Made by a program: the position numbers and the translations under genes
Notes under the pieces: model-generated
Database searches by the model: none
What the model saw: the letters and a program-made list of their open reading frames with translations, nothing else
Told to the model about the DNA's origin: nothing
From: Takakia lepidozioides
Lineage: Eukaryota > Streptophyta > Takakiopsida > Takakiales > Takakiaceae
DNA length: 64,000 nucleotides
Direction of reading: 5' to 3'
Assembly (NCBI GenBank): GCA_030704615.1
Contig: CM060733.1
Coordinates: 21,700,001-21,764,000 of the forward strand
Shown here: positions 1-10,283 of the stretch, one piece after another
How the letters are laid out: every line of letters starts with the position of its first letter
How positions within the stretch are numbered: the stretch's first letter is position 1

Positions 1-780
1 ATCTGCGACTCCCTTAATGTGCTTTTTAAAGGTTTGATGAAGGAGACCAATGAAGTCATAAATGAGCCAAAGTGAACCAGTAAAAAAATGTAGTAGAGTA
101 ATGAAGCAAGCATAGCTCAATGAAGCAGACCAATACAGTACAGGGGTACACAAAGACAGTACACTCGACTAACGATGACCTGTGCCCCACATTCAGGCGA
201 CCACCGAATTTAGTATACCACTATCTCATGGAGTAGACCAACAACCGTGGTCCTAAGTCCACCTCGTGGAGGTAGCACACCAATAACATCAATTCAGCAA
301 CAGACCTCGGCGAGGAGTACTGCATACATTGAGAGATCAATAACATCGGTTCACCAGCAGACCACGTGGAGCAGTACACAATACAAAACATCGACCACAA
401 ATGTTAAGCAGTAGACCACAACAGCAGACTAATGAAATATTCCACAAAAGTGTACATCATATATAAAAATGAACAGACCTGCACCACACACCACATGAAG
501 CAGACCAATATAGTACAGGGGTAGACCACGACAGTACACTCGACTCCGTGGAAGTAGCAGACCAATAACATCAGTTCAGCAGCAGACCACGTCCAGGAGT
601 ACTGCCAAACCACGTGAAGCACTACTCAATACAAAACATCGACCATAAATGTTTAGCTCTAGACCACAACAACAGACTAATGAAATGATCCACAAAAGTG
701 AACAGACACATCATATATAAAAATGAACAGACCTGCACCACAGACCACATGAGTAAATTTTCATTTATTGCCCGGCCTAG
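1..780. repeat. Diverged direct repeats rich in AGACC
   Basis: Two interleaved duplications are visible: a block beginning tgaagcagaccaat at 121 recurs at 496, and a block beginning aatacaaaacatcgacc at 380 recurs at 628 (period 248 bp). AGACC occurs 14 times on the + strand and GGTCT not once. No protein-like frame is seen. The block lies just beyond the 3' end of the minus-strand Ulp1-like gene, so it is probably that gene's 3' untranslated or subterminal region; this role is inferred. Confidence 0.7.
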
Positions 781-790
781 ATGAAATAAC

Positions 791-1741
791 CTAGACATCG
801 GAAGAGTCCGACACGTCCGACATCTTCCTAGATGACAACTGTCTTTCTACAACTACATTCTCCATAGTACTGCGTGCTTTCAAAATGTACTCAACACACT
901 TTAGGCGTTGCCTGCAAGCATAGCGGAATGTAAACCAATTTGACGTAAACGGCTTCCTCTCTCTCTCTAAGTCCTTTGCCACGATCACTCTTCAACAAGT
1001 CGTAGAACCCCTCGATAAAGGACATGACGTAAAAGTCACATTCCCACGAGAAGGGTTGTTGTGGCACTTCAGGGACATGAAAATTGAATGCAGTGGCCTC
1101 GTCCCACGACGTAGTGTGCGGCTCCAAGCCGAGACATGCTCCATACACATTTCGAACCCATGGCAATATCTCCACGGGTTTGTGCATCTCCTTGATTGAG
1201 TTCAGATGAGTGAACACGCTGAGCACCCGGTCAATAATCACCAAACTCCAATGATACCTGCCACAACGCAGGGCGCATCAGCACAATGGAACAGCTGCAA
1301 ATCAAAATGGTAGACCCATTAAGCAGACTGGTAGACCTAGGCAGACCAATGTTGTAGACCAGTGATGGTGGACCAATGATAAAGGGCAGAGAAACAGTGG
1401 TACGCACGAACGCAGAACACTTACCCATCAACTATTGGTACCAGTATGTACTTGCAGGTCTTCGGGTCCTTCCCCATACGATGCACTGTCAATCCGTGCT
1501 CCACCTGCGAACGAACCCGTTCGTGACCTGGACTCCAGTGAATCTTCACTACACTCCAAACCCACGTCGGCAAAATAGCAACATCATTATATGTCTTCAC
1601 ATCCAGATCTTTATGATAAAACCTATACCACAACTCAAGCAATCGGTCTGTAGCCTCCGATTCCTGTTTCTCTAGGGCTTTGAGATCCTCGGTGGCAACA
1701 CTGCACTCAAACTGTGGGTCGTTTTCAAAAAAGTACAGCAT
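791..1741 (-). pseudogene. Ulp1-like cysteine protease domain, two exons
   Basis: C-terminal part of a mobile-type gene encoding a Ulp1/SENP-like (C48) peptidase domain. Exon one (1741-1425) ends in KYILVPIVDG; a 167-bp intron with a perfect GTAAGT donor (1424) and a CAG acceptor (1258) follows; exon two resumes with YHWSLVIIDR, so the protease signature is restored only after splicing. The catalytic His is in YHWSL (about 1252) and the nucleophile Cys in QQPFSWECDFYVM (about 1039). The usual catalytic Asp of the H(Y)DS motif is Asn (HLNSI, about 1201). After FIEGFYDLL the frame slips in a GAGAGA run near 980 and an open frame continues to 791, so the copy is probably dead or carries an indel. 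Ulp1-like domains are common at the C-terminus of plant transposon proteins (some MULEs); no transposase domain is visible here. The intron has four AGACC copies on the + strand; the exons have almost none. Confidence 0.65.
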
Positions 1742-3741
1742 TGCTTTTCCCTCAGAGATATGTGCGTTGAAAGTGGAGCCAAATCAGGCAGTGAACCCGC
1801 ACAAACTCGGAAAAAACCTTTAAGAAGATAGACCACGACAGAACCGGGCTGGCGGACCCAGAAGGACCACAGCCAAAAGGACCAGACCTACAACGGATAC
1901 GGTACCAGACCCAAGGACCAGACCAACGGAGCAGGCCAATGGAGCGGACGAACGGTAGCCACATCAGACCCAACAGACCCATGAAGCAGACCCATACAAC
2001 CTTTTTGCTGCAGACCCATGGAGTTGGTGTGTTCAGAGCATCGCAAGCAGACCATCGACACTTACTTGTGTCTGTTACGGAGCTCCGCAACTTCACTCTC
2101 CACTTCCAAGCAGACCTTCCGGTCAGCACTCATGTATACTCCGGACTTCGGTTTTTTTGCAACGGCTTTTTGGGGGGAAATTGTTTTTAGCCTCGGGTCT
2201 GCCACGCCATCTGGTATGCGCTTCTTCCCAGCCCTATTTGGTGAAGCAGGTTCCTCCAACTTCTTTTCCAATGCAACAGCCGTCTCCTTCATACCCTCCT
2301 GGAGCTGGCTAGCTCGGCTTCGCAACAAGATTTTGTCCTGGGGTTTATTAACACTCTGTGGTCCCGTTCTAGACGCTTCCTGCACTCCATGGGTCGAACT
2401 GGCCCCTACGGTGGGGGTTATCACTATTGGTACACCCTTTGTGCTTGACCCCAAGTTGAGCACTTGCAACGGACCACGAGCTGAGACCTCAGACGCAATA
2501 ACCTTCACACGAATATCAGACCATAAAACATCAGCAATGACTACCCAAATGCACTGAAAAAAAAAAAAATGACTGCAAAAATGCAATGGAATCAGACCTT
2601 TGTGGGTGTCTGCAATTGCGCCACTCCTGTGGCAGGTACATCTTCGATTACAGTGACTAGTTGCAGAGAATGAGAAGGGACAGAAACATGGGCATGGGTT
2701 TCAACAAGGTCTGATGAATGATCTGTTGTGGGGTCGAACATGCGGAGCACCCTATCAACAGATTGGTCTATTGCTAGTAGTGGGTCTACAGACGAGTCGG
2801 GGTCCACAAAAGTAAGCGGAAAAACGGCCAAAGATGCATCGTCATCTGCTGTAGACCCTGCCTTTAACAGATGGGGAAGGTCACCGACCAAACTGTCACA
2901 ATCATAGTCCATAGTTGCAATTGCAGAATTGGTCTGTACTATAGATAAATGAGCACTGACACCTTCTCGGTTCTGTTTAGGCTGTGTTGTGTCAGAAGGT
3001 CTAGTGGCAAGGGTAAGGTCCACTACCATTCTCTGCTTCTCAGCAGATGTTGCAGTGGGGGGGAAAGGAATTTCTCCTCTCATTTTCTACAACTCGTAAT
3101 TGCCAGGGAGGATCGGCGTTGCTTCCTGGGTTATCGCCAAGTCTTCAGAAGGTCTGATGTCCTGCACTGGCAAGGTCTGCTGATGTTGGAATGGTGAGGT
3201 GTCGACGTCCATACTTGCGTCGCGATGCACTCTGCGGTGCATTTGTCAAGCAATGTACCAGGCAGGGTGTCCTCCTACAAGGTCTGATCTTCTTTCCTCT
3301 GCTCCAGCAAGGTCTGATCAGGTCTGATTTGGTGTGGTCTGGTCTTGTCTGGTCTTGTCGGATCTGCTGTGGTGTGCTCTGACCTGCACTGGTCTGCCCA
3401 GGTCTGCTTTCCACCACTGCTTTGGGAAGGTGATGGGTGCCCGCTAATCTGGAAAGGTCTGCTCATGTCCGGCAATTTTCGGGTAAGGTGTGCAATGCCT
3501 CCACGAAAGTCTGTTTTGGCAACGAAAAGTTTTTGTCACCCACATTCTCGGGCTTGGGATCACTGGCAATCCTGTCGGGGGTCTGCTGTTCCTTGTTCTC
3601 CGTAATCCAGTCGGGGGTCTGCTGGTTCGCATGTCAGTATTTGGGAGTCTGCTGGGAAGGGTCTGCTCGCTCCACGGTCTGCTCGCTGCGGGCCTCCTGG
3701 GTCTCCATGGGAGTTGGGTTCTGTGTGTCTGCTGTTGTACG
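1742..3741 (-). pseudogene. Linker exons/introns upstream of the Ulp1-like domain
   Basis: Minus-strand continuation of the Ulp1-like gene. 1742-2061 looks intronic and is packed with AGACC (nine copies in 320 bp on the + strand). Open low-complexity frames follow at 2586-2062 (basic, Lys/Ala rich, including KKPKSGVYMSADRK), 3083-2592 (acidic, Asp/Ser rich) and 3741-3560. A polypyrimidine tract ending in CAG at about 2544 and a GT at about 2595 suggest a short intron between the first two. From 2600 to 3741 the motif orientation on the + strand flips to GGTCT. No domain is recognised. At 3741 the gene is cut off sharply by LTR sequence. Confidence 0.45.
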
Positions 3742-3917
3742 TGTCGTGCGCATACATATTGTACACAACTACATCATTGTCCAAAATCACACAACACATG
3801 TGCACACCACACACTAGTATACCACTAATCCACCACTAGTCCAGCCACTAGGCTACAACTAGTCAGTCACTAGGCTGCCACTGTGCTGCCCACTATGGCA
3901 GTCACTAGTCCACACAA
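3742..3917 (-). mobile_element. LTR-B: 5' 176 bp of an LTR, truncated
   Basis: Near-identical direct copy of 4246-4421. In minus orientation it begins TGTGTGGACTAG at 3916 and stops at 3742 (gcgcacgaca), where AGACC-gene sequence starts abruptly. It follows the end of LTR-A (CA at 3919-3918) after a single T. The missing remainder of this LTR corresponds closely to the fragment at 19338-19643, which lies in the opposite orientation. Confidence 0.8.
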
Positions 3918-4421
3918 TGATAAAGAAGAAGAATACAAGCACAAGCTCATGCGAGCTCACAAAGCTGAAGCATAAACTCATGCATATATAACCTCATCAC
4001 TCAAATACAAGTCAAGCCAAGTGCACCCCACGCCATGGGGAATCCACACTACGGCGCCATAGCTAGGCGCGGTGAGGCTCAACTCGAGAAAGATGAGCCT
4101 CCCGCGCTTGCCGTGAAGATAACCACTCCAGGGCCTAAATTTGCCTTGACCCCTGGATTGACACTTGGGCCAATCCCAAATGTCAATATGTAAAAGCTAG
4201 CTATTTCCTAGCTAGTTTCACACTAGTGGTAAAATAACTGACAGCTGTCGTGCGCATACATATCGCTACACAACTACATCGCTGTCCAAAACCACACAAC
4301 ACATGTGCACACCACACACTAGTATACCACTAGTCCACCACTAGTCCAACCACTAGGCTACAACTAGTCAGTCACTAGGCTGCCACTATGCTGCCCACTA
4401 TGGCAGTCACTAGTCCACACA
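3918..4421 (-). mobile_element. LTR-A: complete 504-bp 3' LTR of the Ty3 element
   Basis: Minus orientation, TG at 4421 to CA at 3918. It sits directly downstream of a purine-rich tract (agctagggggcga, 4435-4423) that fits a polypurine tract. A TATATATG box lies near 3985 and would be the promoter, with transcription starting a short way downstream. About 300 bp (3939-4237) recur in inverted orientation at 19338-19643. The 5' LTR expected to the right of gag was not found. Confidence 0.75.
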
Positions 4422-4680
4422 ATCGCCCCCTAGCTGGTGCTTAGGTCCCTCTAAGTCCAGGTAGCCACAAGATGTGATAGTGACCATAGCCTCACTAAGT
4501 CCTCCACCACTATCCCTACTACACTCAAACTCGATAGATCAAGAGGCCGGGTGCAAGAGTTGCCCCATCGTTAGTCGCCGTCTTGCAACCTGTGAACTTG
4601 AGCTTGGGATCTCATGTATTGACTCCTATGAGCTTGGCCTCCCATGTCTTGTTAGCTGCCTCCAGTCATGTCCACTGCCA
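4422..4680 (-). other. 3' untranslated region and polypurine tract
   Basis: About 250 bp between the stop codon of the PHD-finger frame and the LTR, ending in a purine run (4435-4423) next to the LTR's TG. A clearly homologous but diverged stretch occurs at 41927-42180, in the same order (PHD end, UTR, polypurine tract, LTR start). Confidence 0.65.
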
Positions 4681-5034
4681 CTATCCCAAGCAGTGTGGAC
4701 ACAACCAATCTCCGTCAGGAACCTTCTCAAGAGGTGGTGTCAAGCATCCCATATGCCAACCCCTTGAGCATCGATCACACACCAGCATGGTGGCTGCCCC
4801 TTTGGCAGACCCACAGAGCATGCACCTCAAACCTGCAGGTACCACTGCCAAGTTTGGGTCAACTCTGCCATCGACATTGGGAAGGTGACATGGCGCACAA
4901 TTACGCACATGGTCCTTCCAAGTCATGCCATCCCGACCCTCCAAGATCAGGACCCCTGAGGGCAACACCTCTCGAACCCTCAGAATAACACGCCTTGCAG
5001 TAACATCCAGAGTCGTAGGAGCAGTCTGCTGCAA
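4681..5034 (-). CDS. pol: PHD zinc finger at C-terminus of pol
   Basis: The last about 115 residues of the polyprotein. A PHD-type C4HC3 finger is plain: CMLC, CDRC, HMGC, CPHC with the typical W (SRGWHMGC) and the DGDWLCPHC ending; stop at 4681. PHD fingers bind histone H3 tails, often reading K4 methylation. At the end of a retrotransposon integrase region it could guide insertion to particular chromatin, as chromodomains do in chromoviruses; that role is inferred. The preceding residues (VILRVREVLPSGVLILEGRDG) resemble the small beta-barrel that follows the integrase core in Ty3 elements. Confidence 0.75.
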   Translation of the reverse strand: MQQTAPTTLDVTARRVILRVREVLPSGVLILEGRDGMTWKDHVRNCAPCHLPNVDGRVDPNLAVVPAGLRCMLCGSAKGAATMLVCDRCSRGWHMGCLTPPLEKVPDGDWLCPHCLG

Positions 5035-6142
5035 ATAAACATAGGGCTAAACCTCCGAACCCCAGGACGATATCCTCCACCACGTATAGTGGCATACCTC
5101 AACATATCACGGTGCTGTGCAATGGCAAGGTTCTCAAAAGCCATGGGCATGACTTTCTTGAACAACTCTGCACGCTGATCACATGCACGTACCCACACGT
5201 CCGGATCGTCAAGGTTAAGGACTTGAGCAGTGTCCCTACGAATGGCTGCAGGCAAATCCGGCTCTCGGCCAAAGAGAAGAAATATGGTGAGAAGGAGGCA
5301 AGTGATGCTTGTTTGCTGAACCTGTAGCCCATGGCTAACCAAGGAACCTGAAGATCCCAATCTCCTAGGTGTCCCTTCTGCAAGCCATACTTGCGCAAAC
5401 CCCTCTTCACCGTCTGAACAACTCTCTCTGCTAAGCCATCGGCCTCAGGATGATCCCGAGAAGTGGTGCGGTGGTCTATCAAGGCTTTATCACACAAAGC
5501 CTGAAACTCCCCCAAGAACTCTCTCCCTTGGTCCGTGAGTACCTCAGCTGGAGCACCAAATCGGCTAAGCACACGATCCAAGAATGCATACGCAGCCCCC
5601 TCACTAGCCTTGTCAGGCAATGGAACCAACTCAATCCACTTGGAGAAGTGCTCCACCATCACCAACACATATCTGTGGTGGCGCATAGTCAGTGGCAACG
5701 GTCCTGCGAAGTCAAGACTCCACCTGTAGCCCAATCCCATGATTGGTAAAGGATGCAACTGTGGTGTAGGGGCGTTGAATGAAGCACGCACCCTGTCACA
5801 CACCATGCACCTAGCCACGAACTGTTGCACCTCTGTATGCATACCACGCCACCAATACTGCCCCTGCAGTAAACTGTGAGTGCGTCGCACTCCAAAATGC
5901 CCCAACTCCTCATGGGCATGCCGCACTAACCGTGCACGCTGTGTGGGGTGAGGCACAATCCTCACCCGACCATCCTCCCACACTCGAAGTAGGTGTATCC
6001 CCTCCCACTTGAACCTCTTGGCTCGTTGCAGGATCCGATCCCTCTCCCTGGCAGTCACAAGTGGCTGCCGTGTCTCCCGTGCGGAGGTAGTCCAACACAG
6101 CCGAATCCTCATGTATATCTCTGGCACCACCTGGCTCATCAC
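5035..6142 (-). CDS. pol: Ty3 integrase
   Basis: Inserts the reverse-transcribed DNA into the host genome. An N-terminal HHCC zinc-binding region is visible (RHAHEELGHFGVRRTH then CMVC, near 5920-5790), followed by the DDE core: D in WSLDFAGPLPL (about 5712), D in VLTDQGREFLG, E in DGLAERVVQTV. Typical Ty3-type phrases YWWRGM and FSKWIELVPL support the call. Near 5350 the frame shifts and continues as LLFGREPDLP with the C-terminal region to about 5040. Lies between RNase H and the PHD finger, the expected place. Confidence 0.85.
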
Positions 6143-6175
6143 TAGCCTCAGGGTCCTCAGACACTCCGTCTACAG

Positions 6176-6865
6176 TCATCCCTGTTGTAGGTCCAACCTG
6201 ACCTCCGATGCCAAGATACACAAAAATGCAGATGCGTGCCATCCCGGCACCATCTCCTCGTCCGTCTCACCATGCCACCGAGCTCCAGTGTCATCCTGCT
6301 GGCTCATGCATGGATTGCGACTCAATCCATCCGCATCCCGATTGACCAAACCCGGTCGATGCACAACCTGAAAGTCATACTCCTGGAGTATGAGTGCCCA
6401 CCGTGCAAGCTTCCCCGTAAGCTTGTCTGACTCCATCAACCACTTGAGTGGCTGGTGATCCGTGACAAGGGTGAAAAGATTGCCGTATAGATAGCACCTG
6501 AAGTGTGCCACGGCCCACACTGCAGCTAAGCACTCTCCCTCATATGAGCTGTACTTAGCCTCTGCAGCGTTGTTCGAGCGGCTAGCATAAGCCACTACGA
6601 ACTCTCTTCCCTCATCATCCACCTGTGTGAGCACCGCTCCAAGCCCCAGCATGCTCCAATCCGTATGCAGCTGAAAGGGACGCCCCCTGATAGGTCGTCT
6701 CAGGATAGGCGCCGAGGTCAACCTCGCCTTGAGCTCTTGAAAAGCTCCTTCCTCCCACTGCCACTCCTTGGTCAGCTTGGTTAGAGCCTTTGCAATGGTA
6801 CTAAATCCCTTGACAAACCGTCTATAATAGTTTGTCAACCCCATGAAAGCTCGAACTCGGCTCAC
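6176..6865 (-). CDS. pol: RT thumb and RNase H
   Basis: Starts with the end of the reverse transcriptase (RVRAFMGLTNYYRRFVKGFS) and continues into the Ty3 RNase H: FQLHTDWSMLGLGAVL (catalytic D), YSSYEGECLAAVWA (catalytic E), FTLVTDHQPLKWL (catalytic D) and HRPGLVNRDADGLSR. Degrades the RNA strand of the RNA:DNA hybrid during reverse transcription. The frame is open through 230 codons, the longest intact part of pol. Confidence 0.9.
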   Translation of the reverse strand: MSRVRAFMGLTNYYRRFVKGFSTIAKALTKLTKEWQWEEGAFQELKARLTSAPILRRPIRGRPFQLHTDWSMLGLGAVLTQVDDEGREFVVAYASRSNNAAEAKYSSYEGECLAAVWAVAHFRCYLYGNLFTLVTDHQPLKWLMESDKLTGKLARWALILQEYDFQVVHRPGLVNRDADGLSRNPCMSQQDDTGARWHGETDEEMVPGWHASAFLCILASEVRLDLQQG

Positions 6866-6879
6866 ATCCGTGGGGCGTG

Positions 6880-7650
6880 GAATTTTGCAATGGCCTTACC
6901 TTAGTCTGCTGTACCCCCAATCCTCCAGGATATATCATGTGACCCAGATACTCAATCTGGTTGTGGAAAAAATTTGCACTTCCCCGGATGCAACTTCAAT
7001 CCGTGCGCTCTCAAGCGCTCCAATACCACCTGAAGGTGTCTCTCATGCTCCTCCATCGTAACACTAAAGATGATGATGTCATCTATGTAGCACCGAGCAA
7101 AGTCCACCCCTGCTAGAATCCTATCCATGACTCTCTGAAACTCTGCAGGAGCATTCTTAAGCCCAAATGGTAAGAACCGCCACTGATATAGGCAATCCTT
7201 GTCGTGCTCATTGATCCCCCAGAATGCCGTCTTCTGCTTGTCCGCCTCCTTGATTGGCAACTGGTGATATCCGGATCGTAAATCCAAAGTGCTAAAGGCC
7301 TTAGCATGCCCGATGGCATCAAAGATCTCCTCTGTGTTGGCATGGCATACTTATCGAACTTGGTCTGACGATTTACAGGCCGGTAATCACCGCACATACG
7401 TCTCTCCATCCAATTGCCATAGACATCCTTCTTGGCTGGCATCACTGTGGCTGAAGCATACTCTCCACCAGAGAGCTCCACCAAACCTGTCCCCCCAGAG
7501 ATCTTGAGTCCTCATCTGAATCAAAGACCTCTCCATGTCACTGTATCTATAGGGTCTCCGAAAGATTGGCGTGTCAGTGGCCAACTCAATACGGATCTCT
7601 TGACCCTCCAGTGCTCCCAAGTCCTTCAAACTGAAGGCAAAACAATTCAT
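6880..7650 (-). CDS. pol: Reverse transcriptase
   Basis: Copies element RNA to DNA. Recognisable in order: SLKDLGALEGQEIRIELATD with PIFRRPYRYS (about 7640-7540), MCGDYRPVNRQT.FDKYAMP (about 7400), DLRSGYHQLPIKE (about 7285), QWRFLPFGLKNAPAEFQRVMD, and the catalytic YIDDIIIFS box (7089-7063). Frame changes near 7500, 7330 and 6930 break the reading. RT begins directly after the methyltransferase domain, without a spacer that could be assigned to anything else. Confidence 0.88.
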
Positions 7651-7893
7651 GTAAGCCCTCAGGAACCGCCATATACGTCGTCTCTCTCCTCCGGTGACAA
7701 TGGGCCCAATGTCAGGCTCCCAATTGTCCTCCGTAACTGCAACCTTAAGTCCAGTGGGCTTAGAGGTAGAGGACGCGTCTTGTGGTTGCTATGTTGCAAC
7801 CTCTTGAGCAGTACTCCGTGCCTGCTCAGTCAATGACAAGGCCTCATCCTGCCCCATCATCTCATCCTTGAGGACGAGCACCTCCCACGTATG

Positions 7894-9090
7894 TCATGGA
7901 TGCATGCACCCCGTGGTCCTCACATGCTCGCCCCCACTCACTGCCTGTACCGTCTCAGTAGGTAGAGAGACCATTGAGGAAAGTGTACTCCGCACTCTGC
8001 GTTGCTCAGCCAGAGCCAAGCTGATAATCCAGGTCAAGCAATTGAGATCCATTGCTTGCCCCAACACTTGATGACGTGATGCCTCAAAAAAAGACGACAC
8101 CGCCGTGGTACCAGTGGTAAAACCCATTGCCCGCTCACGCTCGTCAGCATTAGGCTCCACTAACTGCTGCAACTGAGCATCCCACAGGAGGCCAGGTCCA
8201 CTATCCCGGAAAGCATGCGATCCTGGGAAGCTGAGCAGTGTAGGTAATGCTGCTCGTGGTTGACCCACCTTGTTGACCACTTCTTAAGGCGAACGGTCAT
8301 CGTGTCTCACACGCTGAGACTGCCTCCCTGTGTCCAGAATACTATCCACTATGAGATGTGCTGGCCGCTGCACCCCATCAAATGCACGCTTGAGCAGTGC
8401 GGGTGGCATCAAGTTAGTCCACCATAACCGTGGACGATGAGCTCGTGACCCCACTGTAGCTGCATCTAGCAACACTGCTGACCCAAGCCACGACCGGACT
8501 TGATGCACACTGGCCATCACCCTGGCCCGAGAATCGCCCATCAGTGGCACATTCTCCAAGATGTATGCTGGAGATACAGCTTGATGAAGCTGCAAGTGGC
8601 GCAAAACCCGCACCATCTCCCAAAACAGACCCGACCTCGAGTCTCGCAATCCATTGCCATGCCCGGCTAATGAATGCCTTTGGCAGGGCCAACCTGCCAC
8701 TACCAGATCAATGGAGCCAACCCGCTCCAAATCTGCGCCCCCAGCAACGAAATGTCTGCTGGCAAGGCCTGCTGATATCCACGAATTGCAGACACCGACA
8801 ACAACTCAGGGTACCGCTGCACCAACTGAGCAACATGGCGAAGTGAAACGCGTCGTGCACTCTCATCCCTCTCCACATACAGGTAACGCCAACTGTACAC
8901 CTGCCTGTAACACAGCAGCCAATCCGGTGCTGATCCCGCCAAACAAGTCCAGAAGACAAATGCCTTCATCCGGATACTGCCATACAATAGGTGTGGTGTC
9001 CAATGGAGACAACTGAGGTGGTCCTGGTGCAATCCCCGCACTCTCCTCCTCTCCTGACGGTACAAAAGCCTCCACCCAGGCTTGTTGCAC
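7894..9090 (-). CDS. C5-cytosine DNA methyltransferase domain (DNMT3-like)
   Basis: Transfers a methyl group from S-adenosylmethionine to cytosine C5 in DNA. Motifs in order: I, LLDLFGGISTGLAAVL (about 8955-8908); II, YLYVERDESARRV; IV with the catalytic Cys, DLVVAGWPCQRHSLAG (Cys about 8684); SGLFWEMVRVLRH; VI, YILENVPLMGD (Glu about 8555); VIII, RAHRPRLWW; and a C-terminal DERERAMGF...RHQVLGQAMDLN part (about 8160-8020) standing for motifs IX-X. The domain is spread over three frames, with breaks near 9090, 8930, 8725 and 8282. The SGLFWE...ILENV spacing and lack of a long insert favour DNMT3-type over DNMT1/CMT. It lies between protease and RT, so it would be made as part of the polyprotein. 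Capture of methyltransferases by retrotransposons is known in charophytes and dinoflagellates. Confidence 0.85.
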
Positions 9091-10184
9091 CCGTGATCAG
9101 CATCCCGCTGCAAATCCTTGCTCGTGCCCCACAATGGAGTCTGAGCAACCATGGTAGGCAACTCCGCCTTACCATACATGTCATCCTGCTCTCCCGGAGG
9201 TGATACATCCTCTGAATGAGCGTTGCCCTCAAGCAACTCTCTAGGCCAACTCACTGCCGCTGTGAATGCTGCTAGTGTCGGCATCTTGCCTCGCTGGGCA
9301 ACCGCAACTCCTCCTATGAATGTCACAGGGAGCTGCACACGCCGGGCCTCCCCTGACTGCCATGCAGGCCTATAGGAAGCTGACTCCTCCCAAAAATCCA
9401 GGGTGAAGCCCATGGGGTACAACACTGCCCCACCAACCAGGACATCGTATGAGACCGCGTCTGTCACAATGGCCTTGGCTCGCGTCATTGAGCCATCTGT
9501 AGGGTGATCCGGCTGTAGTCTGACAGCCAACTCACGCCGTGTCATGCCCCGAGCCTGCTCCGATCCTCCCAGAGACGTCTGTATCTGGAAAGGACAAGGC
9601 TCCATATCCGCCTCCGTGAGGCCCAAGCCTGCAATAGCAACTCTGCCCAACATCAATGGCTGAGCTCCCGAGTCCAACAAGACCCGCAGTGGCCGGTACC
9701 TCTTGCCTGCCGGTCCACTCAAACAGAAAATACCATCCTGGTTGTCTAGCATGACAACTCCAGGTTTCACCATGGCGCGCTCAATGGCTAGCCTAGCTGG
9801 CAGCTCCATCAACCTGGCAGCTGCAGCTTGCCATGGCGCCGCCGTGGCAGTCTTGACCCTCAAATCCGAGGATCCCTCCGGCACTACACCTCCCACTATC
9901 TCCGCAGAAGATGAAGTAACCTCCCCACTCTCACAGAGTGTAGCTGCCAGCCTGAACACCTCAGCTGGTCTTACCCCCGGCGTCGCAATCATGGTAGCCG
10001 AGAACAATAGAGCCTGGCACACAAATGTGGCCGCTCCTAGCAGCACACTAGCTGCCGTAGCCTTGGCAACACTAGGTAGTGGTGCTACCCGTGTAGCTCT
10101 CCCCAATGGCATAGTAACCTCCGCCTCGGTAACAGTCGGGCGAGAACTAGGTGCCATGGATGGCGTCGACACTGTCTCCGCCAA
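9091..10184 (-). CDS. pol: Aspartic protease region of the polyprotein
   Basis: Retropepsin-type protease that would cut the polyprotein. The active-site motif LLDSGAQPLMLG lies at about 9675-9645 (catalytic D about 9673), followed by an IAGLGL segment and a hydrophobic VLVGGAVLYPMGFTLDFW stretch typical of the second half of the fold. The N-terminal 160 residues are Ala/Thr/Pro rich and unassigned. The same frame runs on to 8700 but crosses the methyltransferase motifs out of register, so the frame break near 9090 is taken as the end. Confidence 0.75.
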
Positions 10185-10283
10185 TGTGAATGACTAAGGA
10201 AGCCTAGCCTGACGGCTTGCCTCCCCACGCTGTGGATCCAACTCCACCTCTACACCTCGTGCCTAAGGAACTCATGCTGCTCC

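Noticed and set aside
1-3741. CRISPR-like array from the regularly seen agacc words
   Set aside because: The repeats are five to six bases long with irregular spacing, and the genome is eukaryotic.
9703-10197. 164-codon plus-strand open frame
   Set aside because: Antisense shadow of the protease region, which has clear motifs on the minus strand.
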